From Nocardioides sambongensis (GTDB lineage Bacteria > Actinomycetota > Actinomycetes > Propionibacteriales > Nocardioidaceae), in NCBI RefSeq assembly GCF_006494815.1, contig NZ_CP041091.1, forward strand, positions 558,001-622,000: DNA of 64,000 nucleotides, read 5' to 3'. The notes under the pieces were generated by a model that did not search any database, was not told the origin of the DNA, and worked only from the letters and a program-made list of their open reading frames with translations. This document shows, in pieces, positions 7,304 to 17,246 of the stretch (the stretch's first letter is position 1; every line of letters begins with the position of its first letter). Made by a program: the position numbers and the translations under genes.

Positions 7304-9549
7304 GGACGTCGAGTGAGGACGGAGCCCCGAGGTTGATCACCCTGGACTCGCCGCTGACCACCGTGCTCGGTGGCGCGGCGCCGGCGAAGCGGAAGAAGTT
7401 CGAGACCGGCCTCGGCCTGCGCACGGTCGGTGACCTGATCCACCACTTCCCCCGTCGCTACCTGGAGACCGGGTCGCTGACGAAGGTCGAGGACCTGCAG
7501 GTCGGCCAGATGCTCTGCGTGGTCGGGGAGGTCGTCACCTGCGAGACCAAGCAGTACACCGACCGGCGCAGCGGCCGTCCGGCGTTCCGGGTCGAAGCGG
7601 TGCTCGCCACGGACGGACCCCGGCTCGGGATGACCTTCTTCGCCAAGAACGCCGGCACCGCGCAGTGGCATGCGGGTCGGGTCGCCGTCGGCAACCGCGG
7701 CGTCTTCATCGGCAAGGCCGACCGCTTCCGGGACCGCTGGCAGCTGGTGAACCCCCAGATGACGGTCTTCGGGGTCGCCGACGAGGAGGACGCCGAGGCA
7801 CCGGACATCGGCGGGCTCTATCCGATCTACCCGCTGACGAAGGGCGTGCTCTCCTGGGACGTGGCCCGGGCGGTCCGGTTCGCCCTGGACGTCGTCGACG
7901 ACATCGGGGAGATCCTTCCCGACGAGCTGCGGGACGGCTACCACGTGCTCGACATCGGACAGGCCTACCGCTGGGTGCACCGCCCGGACGATCGGGACCA
8001 GGTGGGACGCGCGCTGCACCGGTTCCGGTTCGAGGAGGCGCTGGTGACCCAGCTGGTGCTGGGCCGGCGCCGGCGGGCCGCTCGCGCGCTCGGCGCGACC
8101 GCCCGCGACGGGGGCGACGGTTCGCTGCTGCGCGCCTTCGACGAACGGCTCCCGTTCACCCTGACCGACGGTCAGCGGTCGGTGGGGGAGCAGATCGATG
8201 CGGACCTGGCCGCCGCGCACCCGATGAACCGGCTGCTGCAGGGCGAGGTCGGGTCCGGCAAGACGCTGGTGGCGCTGCGGGCGATGCTCCGGGTGGTCGA
8301 CTCCGGCGGCCAGACCGCGCTGCTGGCGCCGACCGAGGTCCTGGCTCAACAGCACCACCGCTCGATCGTCGCGATGCTCGGTGAGCTCGCGGTCGGCGGC
8401 CTCCTCGGTGACGGCACCTGCGTGGAGCTGCTCACCGGGTCGATGACGAAGTCCCAGCGCACCGAGCCGCTCTCCCGACTCGCCAGCGGTGAGTCGGGCA
8501 TCGTGATCGGCACGCACGCGCTGCTCGAGGACAAGGTCATCTTCGCCGACCTTGGTCTCGTCGTGGTCGACGAGCAGCACCGGTTCGGCGTCGAGCAGCG
8601 CGCAGCGCTCACCGCGAAGGGGCAGACGCCGCCGCACCTGCTGGTGATGACCGCGACCCCGATCCCGCGCACGGTGGCGATGACCGTCTTCGGCGACCTG
8701 GAGACCTCCACCCTCTCCGAGCTGCCGGCCGGCCGCGCCCCGATCCAGACCAACCTGGTCCCCACCGCCGACCACCCGACCTGGGTGGACCGGGTCTGGG
8801 CCCGGCTGCGCGAGGAGGTCGAGAAGGGCCACCAGGCCTACGTGGTCTGTCCGCGGATCAGCGGGGACGTGGCCGAGGCCGAGCAGGTGGAGAGCGTCGA
8901 CCTCGACGAGGACGGTCAGGAGATCCCGGCCGCCGCGCCGGCGACGGCGGTCCAGGACCTGGTCCGCGACCTCGGCGACGGCCCGCTGTCGGGCCTGCGG
9001 CTGGCCGCCCTGCACGGCCGGATGCCGGCCGAGGAGAAGGACGCCACCATGCGTGCGTTCGCGGCCGGCACCATCGACGTGCTCGTCTCCACCACCGTGA
9101 TCGAGGTGGGCGTCGACGTCGCCAACGCGACGGCGATGGTGATCATGGACGCCGACCGCTTCGGGGTCTCCCAGCTGCACCAGCTCCGCGGCCGGGTCGG
9201 CCGTGGCGGACTGCCGGGGCTGTGCCTCCTGGTGAGTGCCGCGGAGCCCTACACCCCGGCCCGGGAGAGGCTCGACGCGGTCGCCTCGACCACCGACGGG
9301 TTCCTGCTCAGCAGGGTCGACCTCGAGCAGCGGCGGGAGGGCGACGTGCTCGGCGCCTCCCAGGCCGGCAGACGCTCCAGCCTGGAGCGTCTGCGGGTGC
9401 TGCGCGACGAGGACACGATCGTCGCCGCACGACGCGCGGCCGAGGACCTGCTCGACGGCGACCCCGCTCTCGCCGCCGCGCCGGGCCTGGCCCGCGCCGT
9501 CGCCGACCTCGAGGCCTCCCAGCAGGCCGGCTTCGTGGAGAAGTCGTGA
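7300..9549 (+). CDS. recG: ATP-dependent DNA helicase RecG
   Basis: RecG reverses stalled replication forks and branch-migrates Holliday junctions. The 749-residue protein has the N-terminal wedge/OB domain, Walker A GEVGSGKT near 315, the DEAD-like box DEQH near 424 within VVVDEQHRFGVEQR, TATPIPRT, and motif VI QLRGRVGRG near 627. Length is normal for actinobacteria. The GTG at 7300 gives a 4-nt overlap with the DAK2 gene; a second in-frame GTG at 7312 is possible. rsmD follows with another GTGA overlap, so DAK2-recG-rsmD form one coupled operon. Confidence 0.96.
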   Translation: MRTSSEDGAPRLITLDSPLTTVLGGAAPAKRKKFETGLGLRTVGDLIHHFPRRYLETGSLTKVEDLQVGQMLCVVGEVVTCETKQYTDRRSGRPAFRVEAVLATDGPRLGMTFFAKNAGTAQWHAGRVAVGNRGVFIGKADRFRDRWQLVNPQMTVFGVADEEDAEAPDIGGLYPIYPLTKGVLSWDVARAVRFALDVVDDIGEILPDELRDGYHVLDIGQAYRWVHRPDDRDQVGRALHRFRFEEALVTQLVLGRRRRAARALGATARDGGDGSLLRAFDERLPFTLTDGQRSVGEQIDADLAAAHPMNRLLQGEVGSGKTLVALRAMLRVVDSGGQTALLAPTEVLAQQHHRSIVAMLGELAVGGLLGDGTCVELLTGSMTKSQRTEPLSRLASGESGIVIGTHALLEDKVIFADLGLVVVDEQHRFGVEQRAALTAKGQTPPHLLVMTATPIPRTVAMTVFGDLETSTLSELPAGRAPIQTNLVPTADHPTWVDRVWARLREEVEKGHQAYVVCPRISGDVAEAEQVESVDLDEDGQEIPAAAPATAVQDLVRDLGDGPLSGLRLAALHGRMPAEEKDATMRAFAAGTIDVLVSTTVIEVGVDVANATAMVIMDADRFGVSQLHQLRGRVGRGGLPGLCLLVSAAEPYTPARERLDAVASTTDGFLLSRVDLEQRREGDVLGASQAGRRSSLERLRVLRDEDTIVAARRAAEDLLDGDPALAAAPGLARAVADLEASQQAGFVEKS

Positions 9550-10160
9550 CCCGGATCATCGCGGGCACCGCCCGCGGCCGCGGCCTGCGCACCCCGAAGG
9601 GCGACCTGACCCGACCCACCAGCGACCGGGTCCGGGAGGCGCTCTTCTCCGCGGTCGAGTCGCTCTACGGCTCGCTGCAGGGGCTGCGCGTGCTCGACCT
9701 GTATGCCGGCTCCGGCGCGCTCGGGCTCGAGGCGTGGTCGCGCGGGGCCGCCACGGTGACGCTGGTCGAGCAGGACCGCCGCACCGCCGACCTGGTCCGG
9801 GCCAACGCCCGCGACCTGGGCGCCGCGGTGGCCGTGGTGACGCGGTCGGTGCCGACCTTCCTCGACGCCGAGCAGCTGCCCGCCGGGCCGACCGGCCCGG
9901 CGTCGTACGACGTGGTGGTCAGTGATCCGCCGTACCCACTGACTGAGGAGCGGGTCGCCCGCGACCTGGCCCTGCTGGTCGGGCGCGGTTGGCTTGCCGC
10001 CGATGCGCTGGTCGTGCTGGAGCGCTCCGCGCGCAGCCCCGAGCCGTCCTGGCCGGCGGGTCTGGGGCCGCTGCCGGGACGCCACGGGCGCCGGACCTAC
10101 GGGGAGACCGTGCTGTGGTTCGCCGAGCCGGACCGGGAGGCGCAGGACGCGGCACGCTAA
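9546..10160 (+). CDS. rsmD: 16S rRNA (guanine(966)-N2)-methyltransferase
   Basis: RsmD methylates G966 of 16S rRNA in the small subunit. The 204-residue protein has the family start [13 protein letters not shown], the conserved [16 protein letters not shown] motif [15 protein letters not shown] and the catalytic SDPPY near residue 125 (the N/SPPY of N2-purine methylases). The GTG at 9546 overlaps the recG stop (GTGA). coaD follows after 10 bp, as in most actinobacteria; its -10 element overlaps the rsmD stop codon. Confidence 0.94.
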   Translation: MTRIIAGTARGRGLRTPKGDLTRPTSDRVREALFSAVESLYGSLQGLRVLDLYAGSGALGLEAWSRGAATVTLVEQDRRTADLVRANARDLGAAVAVVTRSVPTFLDAEQLPAGPTGPASYDVVVSDPPYPLTEERVARDLALLVGRGWLAADALVVLERSARSPEPSWPAGLGPLPGRHGRRTYGETVLWFAEPDREAQDAAR

Positions 10161-10163
10161 CCT
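10158..10163 (+). promoter_or_regulatory. -10 element TAACCT of coaD
   Basis: TAACCT starts on the rsmD stop codon and ends 7 nt before the coaD ATG. It would give coaD a leaderless promoter of its own in addition to read-through from the recG-rsmD operon. Confidence 0.4.
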
Positions 10164-10170
10164 GCGCGCC

Positions 10171-10665
10171 ATGACGCGCGCGGTCTGCCCCGGTTCCTTC
10201 GACCCGGTGACCAACGGCCACCTCGACATCTTCCGCCGCACCTCGGTGCTCTTCGACGAGCTGGTCGTCGCGACGGGTACCAACCCGTCCAAGTCACGGA
10301 TGTTCGACCCGGACGAGCGGCTGGCGATGCTCCGGGAGGCCTGCGCCGACCTGCCGAACGTGACCGTGATGGGCTTCACCGGCCTGATCGTCGACTTCTG
10401 TCGCGAGATCGACGCCCAGGCGATCGTGAAGGGTCTGCGCGGCGGCACCGACTACGAGTACGAGCTGCCGATGGCCCAGATGAACGCCCATCTCACCGGG
10501 GTGGAGACGGTCTTCGTGCCGACCACGGCCTCCCTCGGCTACGTCTCCTCGAGCCTGGTCAAGGAGGTCGCCACCCTCGGCGGTGACGTCTCCGGGCTGG
10601 TGCCGGCGACGGTGCACGAGCGCCTCACCCGGCGGATCGCGGAGCGCTCCGCGGCCGAGGGGTGA
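10171..10665 (+). CDS. coaD: phosphopantetheine adenylyltransferase
   Basis: CoaD transfers AMP to 4'-phosphopantetheine, the penultimate step of coenzyme A synthesis. The 164-residue protein shows the nucleotidyl-transferase signature [10 protein letters not shown] at the start, the substrate helix [11 protein letters not shown] near residue 95, and the ISSS-like YVSSSLVKE near 128. The start ATG at 10171 places the GSFDP motif at residue 8, as in the family. In many homologues the segment before YEYEL is GLRAVSD-like; here it is GLRGGTD, a mild variation. Confidence 0.95.
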   Translation: MTRAVCPGSFDPVTNGHLDIFRRTSVLFDELVVATGTNPSKSRMFDPDERLAMLREACADLPNVTVMGFTGLIVDFCREIDAQAIVKGLRGGTDYEYELPMAQMNAHLTGVETVFVPTTASLGYVSSSLVKEVATLGGDVSGLVPATVHERLTRRIAERSAAEG

Positions 10666-10783
10666 GGGTGCCGGAAGCGCTGCGCCGGCCGCGGTCCGTG
10701 CGGGCGGCCCACCTCGTTTTGCTGCTGGTCAGGGCCACCACTACGATTGATCCGATCTGTTGTGCCCGGACCTGGAAGTGATC

Positions 10784-11362
10784 GTGAGCAACCTGGACCC
10801 GAGAGCGCCGCTCGTGCTCGATACTCGCGAGCTCGGACGCCGCCCGGGGTCCCAGACTCAGGTGTCACGGACGGTTCCGGCCCCGGCAGATCTCGGTATC
10901 GAAGTCCTTGCCGTTCCCGAGGGAGCGCCGGTCGAGCTCGACCTGCGTCTCGAGGCGGTCATGGAGGGCGTGCTCGTCACCGGTGAGGCCTCGGCCGAGC
11001 TGGTCGGGGAGTGCGTGCGGTGCCTGGACGAGATCCGTGACCAGATCACGGTCGACTTCCAGGAACTGTTCGTCTACGACGACTCCCGTGACCTCCGCCG
11101 CGGGGAGGAAGAGGACGATGACACCAGCGTGCTCGAGGACGACCTGCTCGACCTCGAACGCGTGCTGCGGGATGCGGTGGTGCTGGCACTTCCGTTCCAG
11201 CCGCTGTGCCGGGAGGACTGTCCCGGGTTGTGCACCGAGTGCGGGGCGCGCCTGGCCGACGATCCGGACCATGCACACGATGCGGCAGTGGACCCGCGGT
11301 GGGCGGCACTCGCCCAGCTGAACGAAGACCCCTCCGCCGGCCCCGGCGGCGAGGAAGACTGA
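10784..11362 (+). CDS. DUF177/YceD family protein
   Basis: A 192-residue YceD (23S rRNA accumulation) protein, nearly always encoded just before rpmF. Visible are [10 protein letters not shown] near residue 75, the acidic middle typical of the family, and a C-terminal [13 protein letters not shown] cluster that may bind zinc. In plants and E. coli the family is linked to 23S rRNA maturation. I chose the GTG at 10784 because GGAAG ends 5 nt before it; a TTG at 10760 and GTG at 10778 are alternatives. A TACGAT -10 at 10742-10747 suggests transcription starts near 10754. rpmF follows after 13 bp. Confidence 0.85.
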   Translation: MSNLDPRAPLVLDTRELGRRPGSQTQVSRTVPAPADLGIEVLAVPEGAPVELDLRLEAVMEGVLVTGEASAELVGECVRCLDEIRDQITVDFQELFVYDDSRDLRRGEEEDDDTSVLEDDLLDLERVLRDAVVLALPFQPLCREDCPGLCTECGARLADDPDHAHDAAVDPRWAALAQLNEDPSAGPGGEED

Positions 11363-11375
11363 CGAGGAGAAGACA

Positions 11376-11561
11376 GTGGCTGTTCCGAAGCGGAAGATGT
11401 CGCGCAGCAACACGCGGCACCGTCGCTCGCAGTGGAAGGCCGTCGCCCCGGCTCTGGTGACCTGTGCCAACCCGGCTTGCGGCGCCAAGCACCTCCCGCA
11501 CCGTGCGTGCGGCACCTGCGGCCAGTACGGCGCCCGCGCCGACCGTCGCCAGGTTCTCTGA
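11376..11561 (+). CDS. rpmF: 50S ribosomal protein L32
   Basis: A 61-residue L32 starting with the family signature [20 protein letters not shown]. It keeps four cysteines in CANPAC...CGTCG, so it is the zinc-binding form. Start is GTG at 11376, preceded by GAGGAGAAG 6 nt upstream, the best ribosome site in the region, fitting a highly expressed protein. It lies between yceD and rnc, the usual actinobacterial order. Confidence 0.96.
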   Translation: MAVPKRKMSRSNTRHRRSQWKAVAPALVTCANPACGAKHLPHRACGTCGQYGARADRRQVL

Positions 11562-12292
11562 CCGTCTCCCAGGCGGCCGGTATCAGTTCCTACGACGGCT
11601 TGCGTCGGGCGCTCGGGGATCCCCAGCTGGACCCCGAGCTGCTCGACCGCGCCCTGACCCACCGCTCGTACGCGTACGAGAACGGCGGTCTGCCCACCAA
11701 CGAGCGCCTCGAGTTCCTCGGGGACGCGGTGCTCGGGGTGGTGGTCACGGAGACCCTCTACCGCAAACACCCCGACCTGCCGGAGGGCCGGCTGGCGAAG
11801 CTGCGCGCAGCGGTGGTCAACGCCCGCGCGCTGGCCGTCGTCGCCCGCGACCTCGGGCTCGGGGAGCACATCAAGCTCGGCCGGGGTGAGGAGACCACCG
11901 GCGGTCGGGACAAGGCCTCGATCCTCTCCGACACGGTCGAGGCGGTGATCGGTGCGATCCACCTCTCCGGTGGCATCGCGGTCTCCGCCGACGTGGTGCA
12001 CCGGCTGTTCGACCCGCTGATCGACGCCGCCTCGGCGATGGGCGCCGGGCTGGACTGGAAGACCTCCCTGCAGGAGCTCGCCGCCGAGCACGGCCTCGGC
12101 GTCCCGGAGTACGTGATCGAGGACGACGGCCCGGACCACCAGAAGACCTTCACCGCGCAGGTGCGGGTCGGGGACCGGCGCTACGGCAACGGCACCGGAC
12201 GGTCGAAGAAGGAGGCCGAGCAGGGCGCCGCCGAGACGGCGTACGGCGAGATCGCCTCGACGCTCGGCGTCTCCGACGCCGCCGGGCTCTGA
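11558..12292 (+). CDS. rnc: ribonuclease III
   Basis: RNase III cuts double-stranded RNA, including rRNA precursors. The 230-244 residue protein has the catalytic signature [13 protein letters not shown], the second acidic site DTVEAVIGA, and a C-terminal dsRNA-binding domain ending [12 protein letters not shown]. The start is unclear: the frame has no ATG or GTG after rpmF. A TTG at 11600 would cut into the first conserved helix; the CTG at 11558, overlapping the rpmF stop as CTGA, gives a better alignment with relatives and is used here. Either way it is co-transcribed with rpmF and mutM. Confidence 0.92.
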   Translation: MTVSQAAGISSYDGLRRALGDPQLDPELLDRALTHRSYAYENGGLPTNERLEFLGDAVLGVVVTETLYRKHPDLPEGRLAKLRAAVVNARALAVVARDLGLGEHIKLGRGEETTGGRDKASILSDTVEAVIGAIHLSGGIAVSADVVHRLFDPLIDAASAMGAGLDWKTSLQELAAEHGLGVPEYVIEDDGPDHQKTFTAQVRVGDRRYGNGTGRSKKEAEQGAAETAYGEIASTLGVSDAAGL

Positions 12293-12305
12293 GCGGTCGG
12301 CCCGC

Positions 12306-13175
12306 GTGCCCGAGCTCCCCGAGGTCGAGGTCGTCCGCCTCGGCCTCGAACGCCACGTCGTCGGTACGACGATCGCCGGCGTCGACGTCCTCCACGAGCG
12401 CCCCGTGCGCCGTCATCCCGATGGCCCCGTCGGTTTCGCGGCCGCGCTGACCGGCCGCTCGATCCTCGCCGCGCGCCGCCGTGGGAAGTACCTCTGGCTC
12501 CCGCTGGACGACGGTGACGCCCTGCTCGCCCACCTCGGGATGAGCGGCCAGATGCTGGTGCAGCCGGCGGACGCGCCGGCCGAGCGGCACCTGCGGGTGC
12601 GGTTCGCGCTGCGCGGCCCCGACGGCGCGCCGGCGCCGGAGCTGCGCTTCGTCGACCAGCGGATGTTCGGCGGCCTCTCCGTCTCCGCCGGCGGCGCCGA
12701 GCTGCCGCCCGAGATCGTGCACATCGCCAGGGACCCCCTCGACCCGGACTTCGACGACGAGGGGTTCGTGCGGCGACTGCGGTCGCGGAGCAGTGCGGTG
12801 AAGCGTCTGCTCCTCGACCAGAGCCTGATCTCGGGCGTGGGCAACATCTACGCCGACGAGGCACTGTGGCGCAGCGGCGTGCACGGTGAGCGGGCGGGGG
12901 ACCGGCTGCGCCGGTCCCAGGCGGTCGAGCTGCTCGGCAACGTGCGCGCGGTGATGAACGAGGCGCTGGCCCAGGGCGGCACCTCCTTCGACGCGCTCTA
13001 CGTCAACGTCAACGGGGAGTCGGGCTACTTCGACCGCTCGCTGCACGCCTACGGGCGCGAGGGGGAGCCGTGCGACCGCTGCGCGACCCCGATCCGGCGG
13101 GTCGCCTTCATGAACCGCTCCTCCTACTTCTGCCCCCGCTGCCAGCCGGTGCCGCGACCCCGTCGCCGGGTTTGA
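12306..13175 (+). CDS. mutM: formamidopyrimidine-DNA glycosylase
   Basis: MutM (Fpg) removes 8-oxoguanine and other oxidised purines and nicks the abasic site. The 289-residue protein begins PELPEVE, giving the catalytic proline after Met removal and the adjacent glutamate; RRGKYL carries the conserved lysine near residue 60; the H2TH region reads [13 protein letters not shown]; and the C-terminal zinc finger is CDRC...CPRC. All active-site positions are present. The GTG start at 12306 is fixed by the need for proline at position 2. It follows rnc by 13 bp. Confidence 0.96.
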   Translation: MPELPEVEVVRLGLERHVVGTTIAGVDVLHERPVRRHPDGPVGFAAALTGRSILAARRRGKYLWLPLDDGDALLAHLGMSGQMLVQPADAPAERHLRVRFALRGPDGAPAPELRFVDQRMFGGLSVSAGGAELPPEIVHIARDPLDPDFDDEGFVRRLRSRSSAVKRLLLDQSLISGVGNIYADEALWRSGVHGERAGDRLRRSQAVELLGNVRAVMNEALAQGGTSFDALYVNVNGESGYFDRSLHAYGREGEPCDRCATPIRRVAFMNRSSYFCPRCQPVPRPRRRV

Positions 13176-13254
13176 CCCCCGGCCCGCTTGGTGGGACTCT
13201 TGTAGACGGTCCATGTTCGTGGATCATCGCTAACGCACTCGGAAGGTTCTCTAC

Positions 13255-13452
13255 ATGGCCAAGGCGCTGATCGGTCACCTGAACAGCGACCTCCGCGACC
13301 CCCGTCTCGCCGTCGAGAACGCTCGACTGCGCAACCGGGTCGCCGAGTTGGAGTCCCTCGTCCTCCGCCTCTCGGAGGAGAACGACCGGCTGATGGCGGC
13401 GCGTGCCGCCGAGCTGCTCACCGAGCCGGCGCAGGAGATGCAGCCGGCCTGA
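13255..13452 (+). CDS. small conserved coiled-coil protein
   Basis: A 65-residue protein beginning MAKALIGHL, with a heptad-rich helix (VENARLRNRVAELESLVLRL) that should form a short coiled coil, and a plain acidic tail. I recognise similar small proteins of unknown function in other actinobacteria that share the MAKAL start and leucine-zipper helix. Start ATG at 13255 has GGAAGG 8 nt upstream. It stands between mutM and smc with its own terminator, so it is probably a single-gene unit. No enzymatic motif is visible. Confidence 0.75.
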   Translation: MAKALIGHLNSDLRDPRLAVENARLRNRVAELESLVLRLSEENDRLMAARAAELLTEPAQEMQPA

Positions 13453-13461
13453 GGTCGCCAC

Positions 13462-13491
13462 GCCCTGTCCGCGATCCGCGGGCAGGGCTTT
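13462..13491 (+). terminator. intrinsic terminator of the small coiled-coil gene
   Basis: A 12-bp stem (GCCCTGTCCGCG with CGCGGGCAGGGC, one G-T pair), loop ATC, followed directly by TTT. It starts 10 nt after the stop codon and insulates smc. Confidence 0.75.
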
Positions 13492-13637
13492 CGTGCGTCC
13501 ACCGGTCCTCCGGCGGGTTCCCGCGCCCCGGGGACGGCGGCAGGTAGGCTGACGACCGCTGACTTCCCCCTCGGCGACCGCCCCCGGGTGGCGCGTCGCG
13601 CAGCACCGGCACCGCCGAGGACAGATGGGAGCACGCG

Positions 13638-16600
13638 TTGTACCTGAAGAGCCTGACCCTGAAGGGGTTCAAGTCCTTCGCGTCCGCCACCACCCTCCAG
13701 CTCGAGCCGGGGATCACCTGCATCGTCGGTCCCAACGGCTCGGGGAAGTCCAACGTGGTCGACGCGCTGGCCTGGGTGATGGGCGAGCAGGGGGCCAAGT
13801 CGCTGCGCGGCGGCAAGATGGAGGACGTCATCTTCGCCGGCACCTCCGGGCGGCCGCCGCTGGGCCGCGCGGAGGTGGTGCTGACCATCGACAACTCCGA
13901 CGGCGCGCTGCCGATCGACTACTCCGAGGTCACCATCAGTCGGACGATGTTCCGCACCGGTGGCTCGGAGTATGCGATCAACGGCACCGGGTGCCGGCTG
14001 CTCGACGTGCAGGAGCTGCTCAGCGACTCGGGGATCGGTCGCGAGATGCACGTGATCGTCGGGCAGGGGCAGCTCGACACGATCCTGCACGCCACCGCCG
14101 AGGACCGGCGCGGCTTCATCGAGGAGGCGGCCGGGGTCCTCAAGCACCGCAAGCGCAAGGAGAAGGCGCTCCGCAAGCTGGACTCCACCGACGGCAACCT
14201 CAACCGGCTCAACGACCTGCTCGCCGAGATCCGCCGTCAGCTCAAGCCGCTGGGCCGCCAGGCCGAGGTCGCCCGTCGTGCGGCGACCGTCCAGGCCGAC
14301 GTGCGCGACGCCCGCGCCCGGCTGCTCGCCGACGACCTGGTCGCCGCCACCACCGCGCTGGAGCAGGAGCTCGCCGATGAGAGCGTGCTGACCGCCCGGC
14401 GGGCGGAGGTCGAGACCGCGATCGCCGCTGGCCGCGAGCAGGAGACCGCCCTGGAGGCGGCACTGCGCGAGGACCTCCCGGCACTCTCGGCCGCGCAGGA
14501 GACCCTCGGCTCGCTCACCGCGCTGCGGGAGCGGTTCCGCGGCACCCAGAGCCTGGCCCGCGAGCGGGTCCGCAACGCGACGGCGGCCGGGGAGGAGAGC
14601 GCCGGGGGCGACCGCTCCCGCGACCCCGACCAGATGGAGGCCGAGGCCGAGCGGCTGGCCGCCCAGGAGGCGGAGCTCTCCGCCACCATCGCCGACCAGC
14701 GAACGGCACTGGAGGATGCGGTCACCGCGCGCAGGGCCGCGGAGGAGGCGGCAGCGGCGGAGGAGCGCCGGGTGGCCGGGCTGCTGCGCGCGGCCGCCGA
14801 CCGACGCGAGGGCCTGGCCCGGCTGCACGGCCAGGTCAACGCACTGAAGTCCCGGGCGGGTGCGGCCGCCGACGAGATCGGACGCCTGGAGACGGCGCGC
14901 ACCGAGGCGTCGGCGCGCGCCGACCGGGCGGAGCGGGACTTCACCGCGCTGGAGACCAGGGTCGCCGGTCTCGACGCCGGGGAGGAGGGGCTCGACGCCG
15001 AGCACGAGGCGGCGGTCGCCGCGTTGGACGACCTCGCCGAGCGCGAGAGCAAGGTGCGCGAGGAGGCCCAGCAGGCCGATCGCGACAAGTCCGCCCTGAG
15101 CGCCCGCAAGGAGGCCCTCGAGCTGGGACTGGACCGGCGCGACGGCGCCGGCGCCCTGCTCGCCGCCGACGACGAGGTCTCCGGACTCCTCGGCTCCGTC
15201 GCCGCCCTGGTCACCGTGCGCTCCGGCTACGAGGCCGCGGTCGCCACCGCACTCGGCGCCGCCGCCGACGCGGTGGCCGTCGCCGACGCCGACGCAGCGG
15301 TGGGTGCGCTCCGCCACCTGAAGAACGAGGACCTCGGGCGGGCCGGCCTGCTGCTCGGCGGCTACCTCGCCGACCGCTCGGACTGGCCCGAACTGCCCAC
15401 CGGTACGACGTACGCGGTGGACGTCGTCGACTGCCCGGACGCGGTGCGGGGCGGCCTGACCCGGCTGTTGCACAAGACCGTCGTGGTCGACGACCTGGCC
15501 GCCGCGCGAGGGCTGGTCGGGGAGCTGCCGGACGTGGTCGCGGTGAGCCGCGAGGGCGACCTGTTCGGCGCCCACTACGCGGCCGGAGGGTCGGGGGCCA
15601 AGCAATCGCTGATCGAGATCCAGGCAGCCGTGGACGAGGCCGCCGCCGCGCTCACCGAGGCCACCGCGGCCGGCGAGCGTCTCGGCTTCGACCTCGCCCG
15701 GCTGCAGACCGAGCGCGAGGAGGCGCAGCGTCGGGTGGACGTCGCGCTCGCCAAGCTGCACGAGTCCGACGCGACCCTGGCGGCCGTGGCCGAGGAGCTC
15801 GGCCAACACGGTTCGCTGGCCCGCTCGGCGCGCGCCGAGGCGGAGCGGATGACCGAGGCGATCGCCAAGGCGGAGTCCGCACGCGAGCAGGCACTGGTCG
15901 GCCTGGCCGAGCTCGAGCAGCGCCTGGAGAAGGCCGAGGAGACCGACGAGGACGAGCCGGACACCACCGACCAGGAGCGGCTGGTCGAGGCCACCCGCAC
16001 CGCCCGTCAGGCCGAGATGGACGCACGTCTGGCGCTGCGGACCTCCGAGGAGCGCGGTCGCGCCCTGCACGGACGGGTGGACGGCATGCGCAGGGCTGCG
16101 GCGGCCGAACGTGAGGCGCGTGCCCGTGCGGCCGAACGCCGCGAGCGGTTGCGGCGTGAGGGCCGTGCGGGTGAGGCAGTCGCCCGCGCCGCGGACTTCA
16201 TCCTGGCCCGATTGGAGATGTCCATCGAACGGGCCTCCGCGGAGCGCGGCGTGGTCGAGGAGTCCCGTCGCGGTCGTGAGGACGACCTACGCCGGGTCCG
16301 CGGCGCGCTGCGCGACCTGGACCGCGAGCTGCAGGAGCTGGTCAGCTCGGTGCACCGCGACGAGATGGCGCGGGCCCAGCAGCGGATGAGGATCGAGCAG
16401 CTGGAGAGCAAGGCGCTCGAGGACCTCGGCCTGGAGCCCGACGCCCTGGTCGCCGACTACGGCCCGGACCAGCCGGTCCCGGTGCTCGACGACCCGGCCA
16501 CCCCGACCAGGCACGAGCCCGGCGAGCAGACCGAGGATGCGCCGGACGCCGACGCGGAGCGCCCGCAGCGCACCGTCCCCTACGTGCGCGAGGAGCAGGC

Positions 16601-17246
16601 CAAGCGCCTGCGCGCCGCCGAGCGCGCCCTCAGCCAACTGGGGAAGGTGAACCCGTTGGCGCTCGAGGAGTTCTCCGCGATGGAGGAGCGGCACCAGTTC
16701 CTCTCCGAGCAGCTGGAGGATCTGCGCGCCACCCGCAAGGACCTGCTCGACATCGTCAAGGACGTCGACGCCCGGGTCGAGCAGGTCTTCACCGAGGCCT
16801 ACGCCGACGTCTCCGCCGCGTTCGACCAGACGTTCGCGCGGCTCTTCCCCGGCGGCGAGGGCCGGCTCGTGCTCACCGACCCCAGCGACATGCTGGCCAC
16901 CGGCGTCGAGGTCGAGGCGCGGCCCCCGGGCAAGAAGGTCAAGCGGCTCTCACTGCTCTCGGGCGGCGAGCGTTCCCTGGTCGCCGTGGCGTTCCTGGTG
17001 GCGCTGTTCAAGGCCCGGCCCTCGCCCTTCTACATCCTCGACGAGGTGGAGGCCGCGCTGGACGACACCAACCTCGGCCGGCTGCTGGAGATCTACGAGG
17101 AGCTGCGGGAGAACTCGCAGCTGCTGGTGATCACCCATCAGAAGCGGACCATGGAGGTGGGCGACGCGCTCTACGGTGTGACCATGCGCGGGGACGGCGT
17201 CTCCGCCGTGATCAGCCAACGCCTGCGCGAGGAGCAATCCGTCTGA
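13638..17246 (+). CDS. smc: chromosome segregation ATPase SMC
   Basis: SMC is the core of bacterial condensin, forming a V-shaped dimer that compacts and separates chromosomes. The 1202 residues show Walker A GPNGSGKS at 32-39, a long coiled coil, the hinge around 510-620, a second coiled coil, the ABC signature LLSGGERSL near 1107 and Walker B YILDEVEAALDD near 1130. The start is TTG at 13638 with GGGAG 7 nt upstream, giving the family start YLKSLTLKGFKSFAS. A TAGGCT -10 at 13545-13550 is likely. In relatives ftsY follows smc closely; here 19 kb intervenes. Confidence 0.97.
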   Translation: MYLKSLTLKGFKSFASATTLQLEPGITCIVGPNGSGKSNVVDALAWVMGEQGAKSLRGGKMEDVIFAGTSGRPPLGRAEVVLTIDNSDGALPIDYSEVTISRTMFRTGGSEYAINGTGCRLLDVQELLSDSGIGREMHVIVGQGQLDTILHATAEDRRGFIEEAAGVLKHRKRKEKALRKLDSTDGNLNRLNDLLAEIRRQLKPLGRQAEVARRAATVQADVRDARARLLADDLVAATTALEQELADESVLTARRAEVETAIAAGREQETALEAALREDLPALSAAQETLGSLTALRERFRGTQSLARERVRNATAAGEESAGGDRSRDPDQMEAEAERLAAQEAELSATIADQRTALEDAVTARRAAEEAAAAEERRVAGLLRAAADRREGLARLHGQVNALKSRAGAAADEIGRLETARTEASARADRAERDFTALETRVAGLDAGEEGLDAEHEAAVAALDDLAERESKVREEAQQADRDKSALSARKEALELGLDRRDGAGALLAADDEVSGLLGSVAALVTVRSGYEAAVATALGAAADAVAVADADAAVGALRHLKNEDLGRAGLLLGGYLADRSDWPELPTGTTYAVDVVDCPDAVRGGLTRLLHKTVVVDDLAAARGLVGELPDVVAVSREGDLFGAHYAAGGSGAKQSLIEIQAAVDEAAAALTEATAAGERLGFDLARLQTEREEAQRRVDVALAKLHESDATLAAVAEELGQHGSLARSARAEAERMTEAIAKAESAREQALVGLAELEQRLEKAEETDEDEPDTTDQERLVEATRTARQAEMDARLALRTSEERGRALHGRVDGMRRAAAAEREARARAAERRERLRREGRAGEAVARAADFILARLEMSIERASAERGVVEESRRGREDDLRRVRGALRDLDRELQELVSSVHRDEMARAQQRMRIEQLESKALEDLGLEPDALVADYGPDQPVPVLDDPATPTRHEPGEQTEDAPDADAERPQRTVPYVREEQAKRLRAAERALSQLGKVNPLALEEFSAMEERHQFLSEQLEDLRATRKDLLDIVKDVDARVEQVFTEAYADVSAAFDQTFARLFPGGEGRLVLTDPSDMLATGVEVEARPPGKKVKRLSLLSGGERSLVAVAFLVALFKARPSPFYILDEVEAALDDTNLGRLLEIYEELRENSQLLVITHQKRTMEVGDALYGVTMRGDGVSAVISQRLREEQSV

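Noticed and set aside
13275..16070. A 931-codon open frame antisense to smc
   Set aside because: Its product is low-complexity Gly/Arg/Leu/Val without motifs; smc on the other strand has full domain structure. Such shadows are expected at this GC content.
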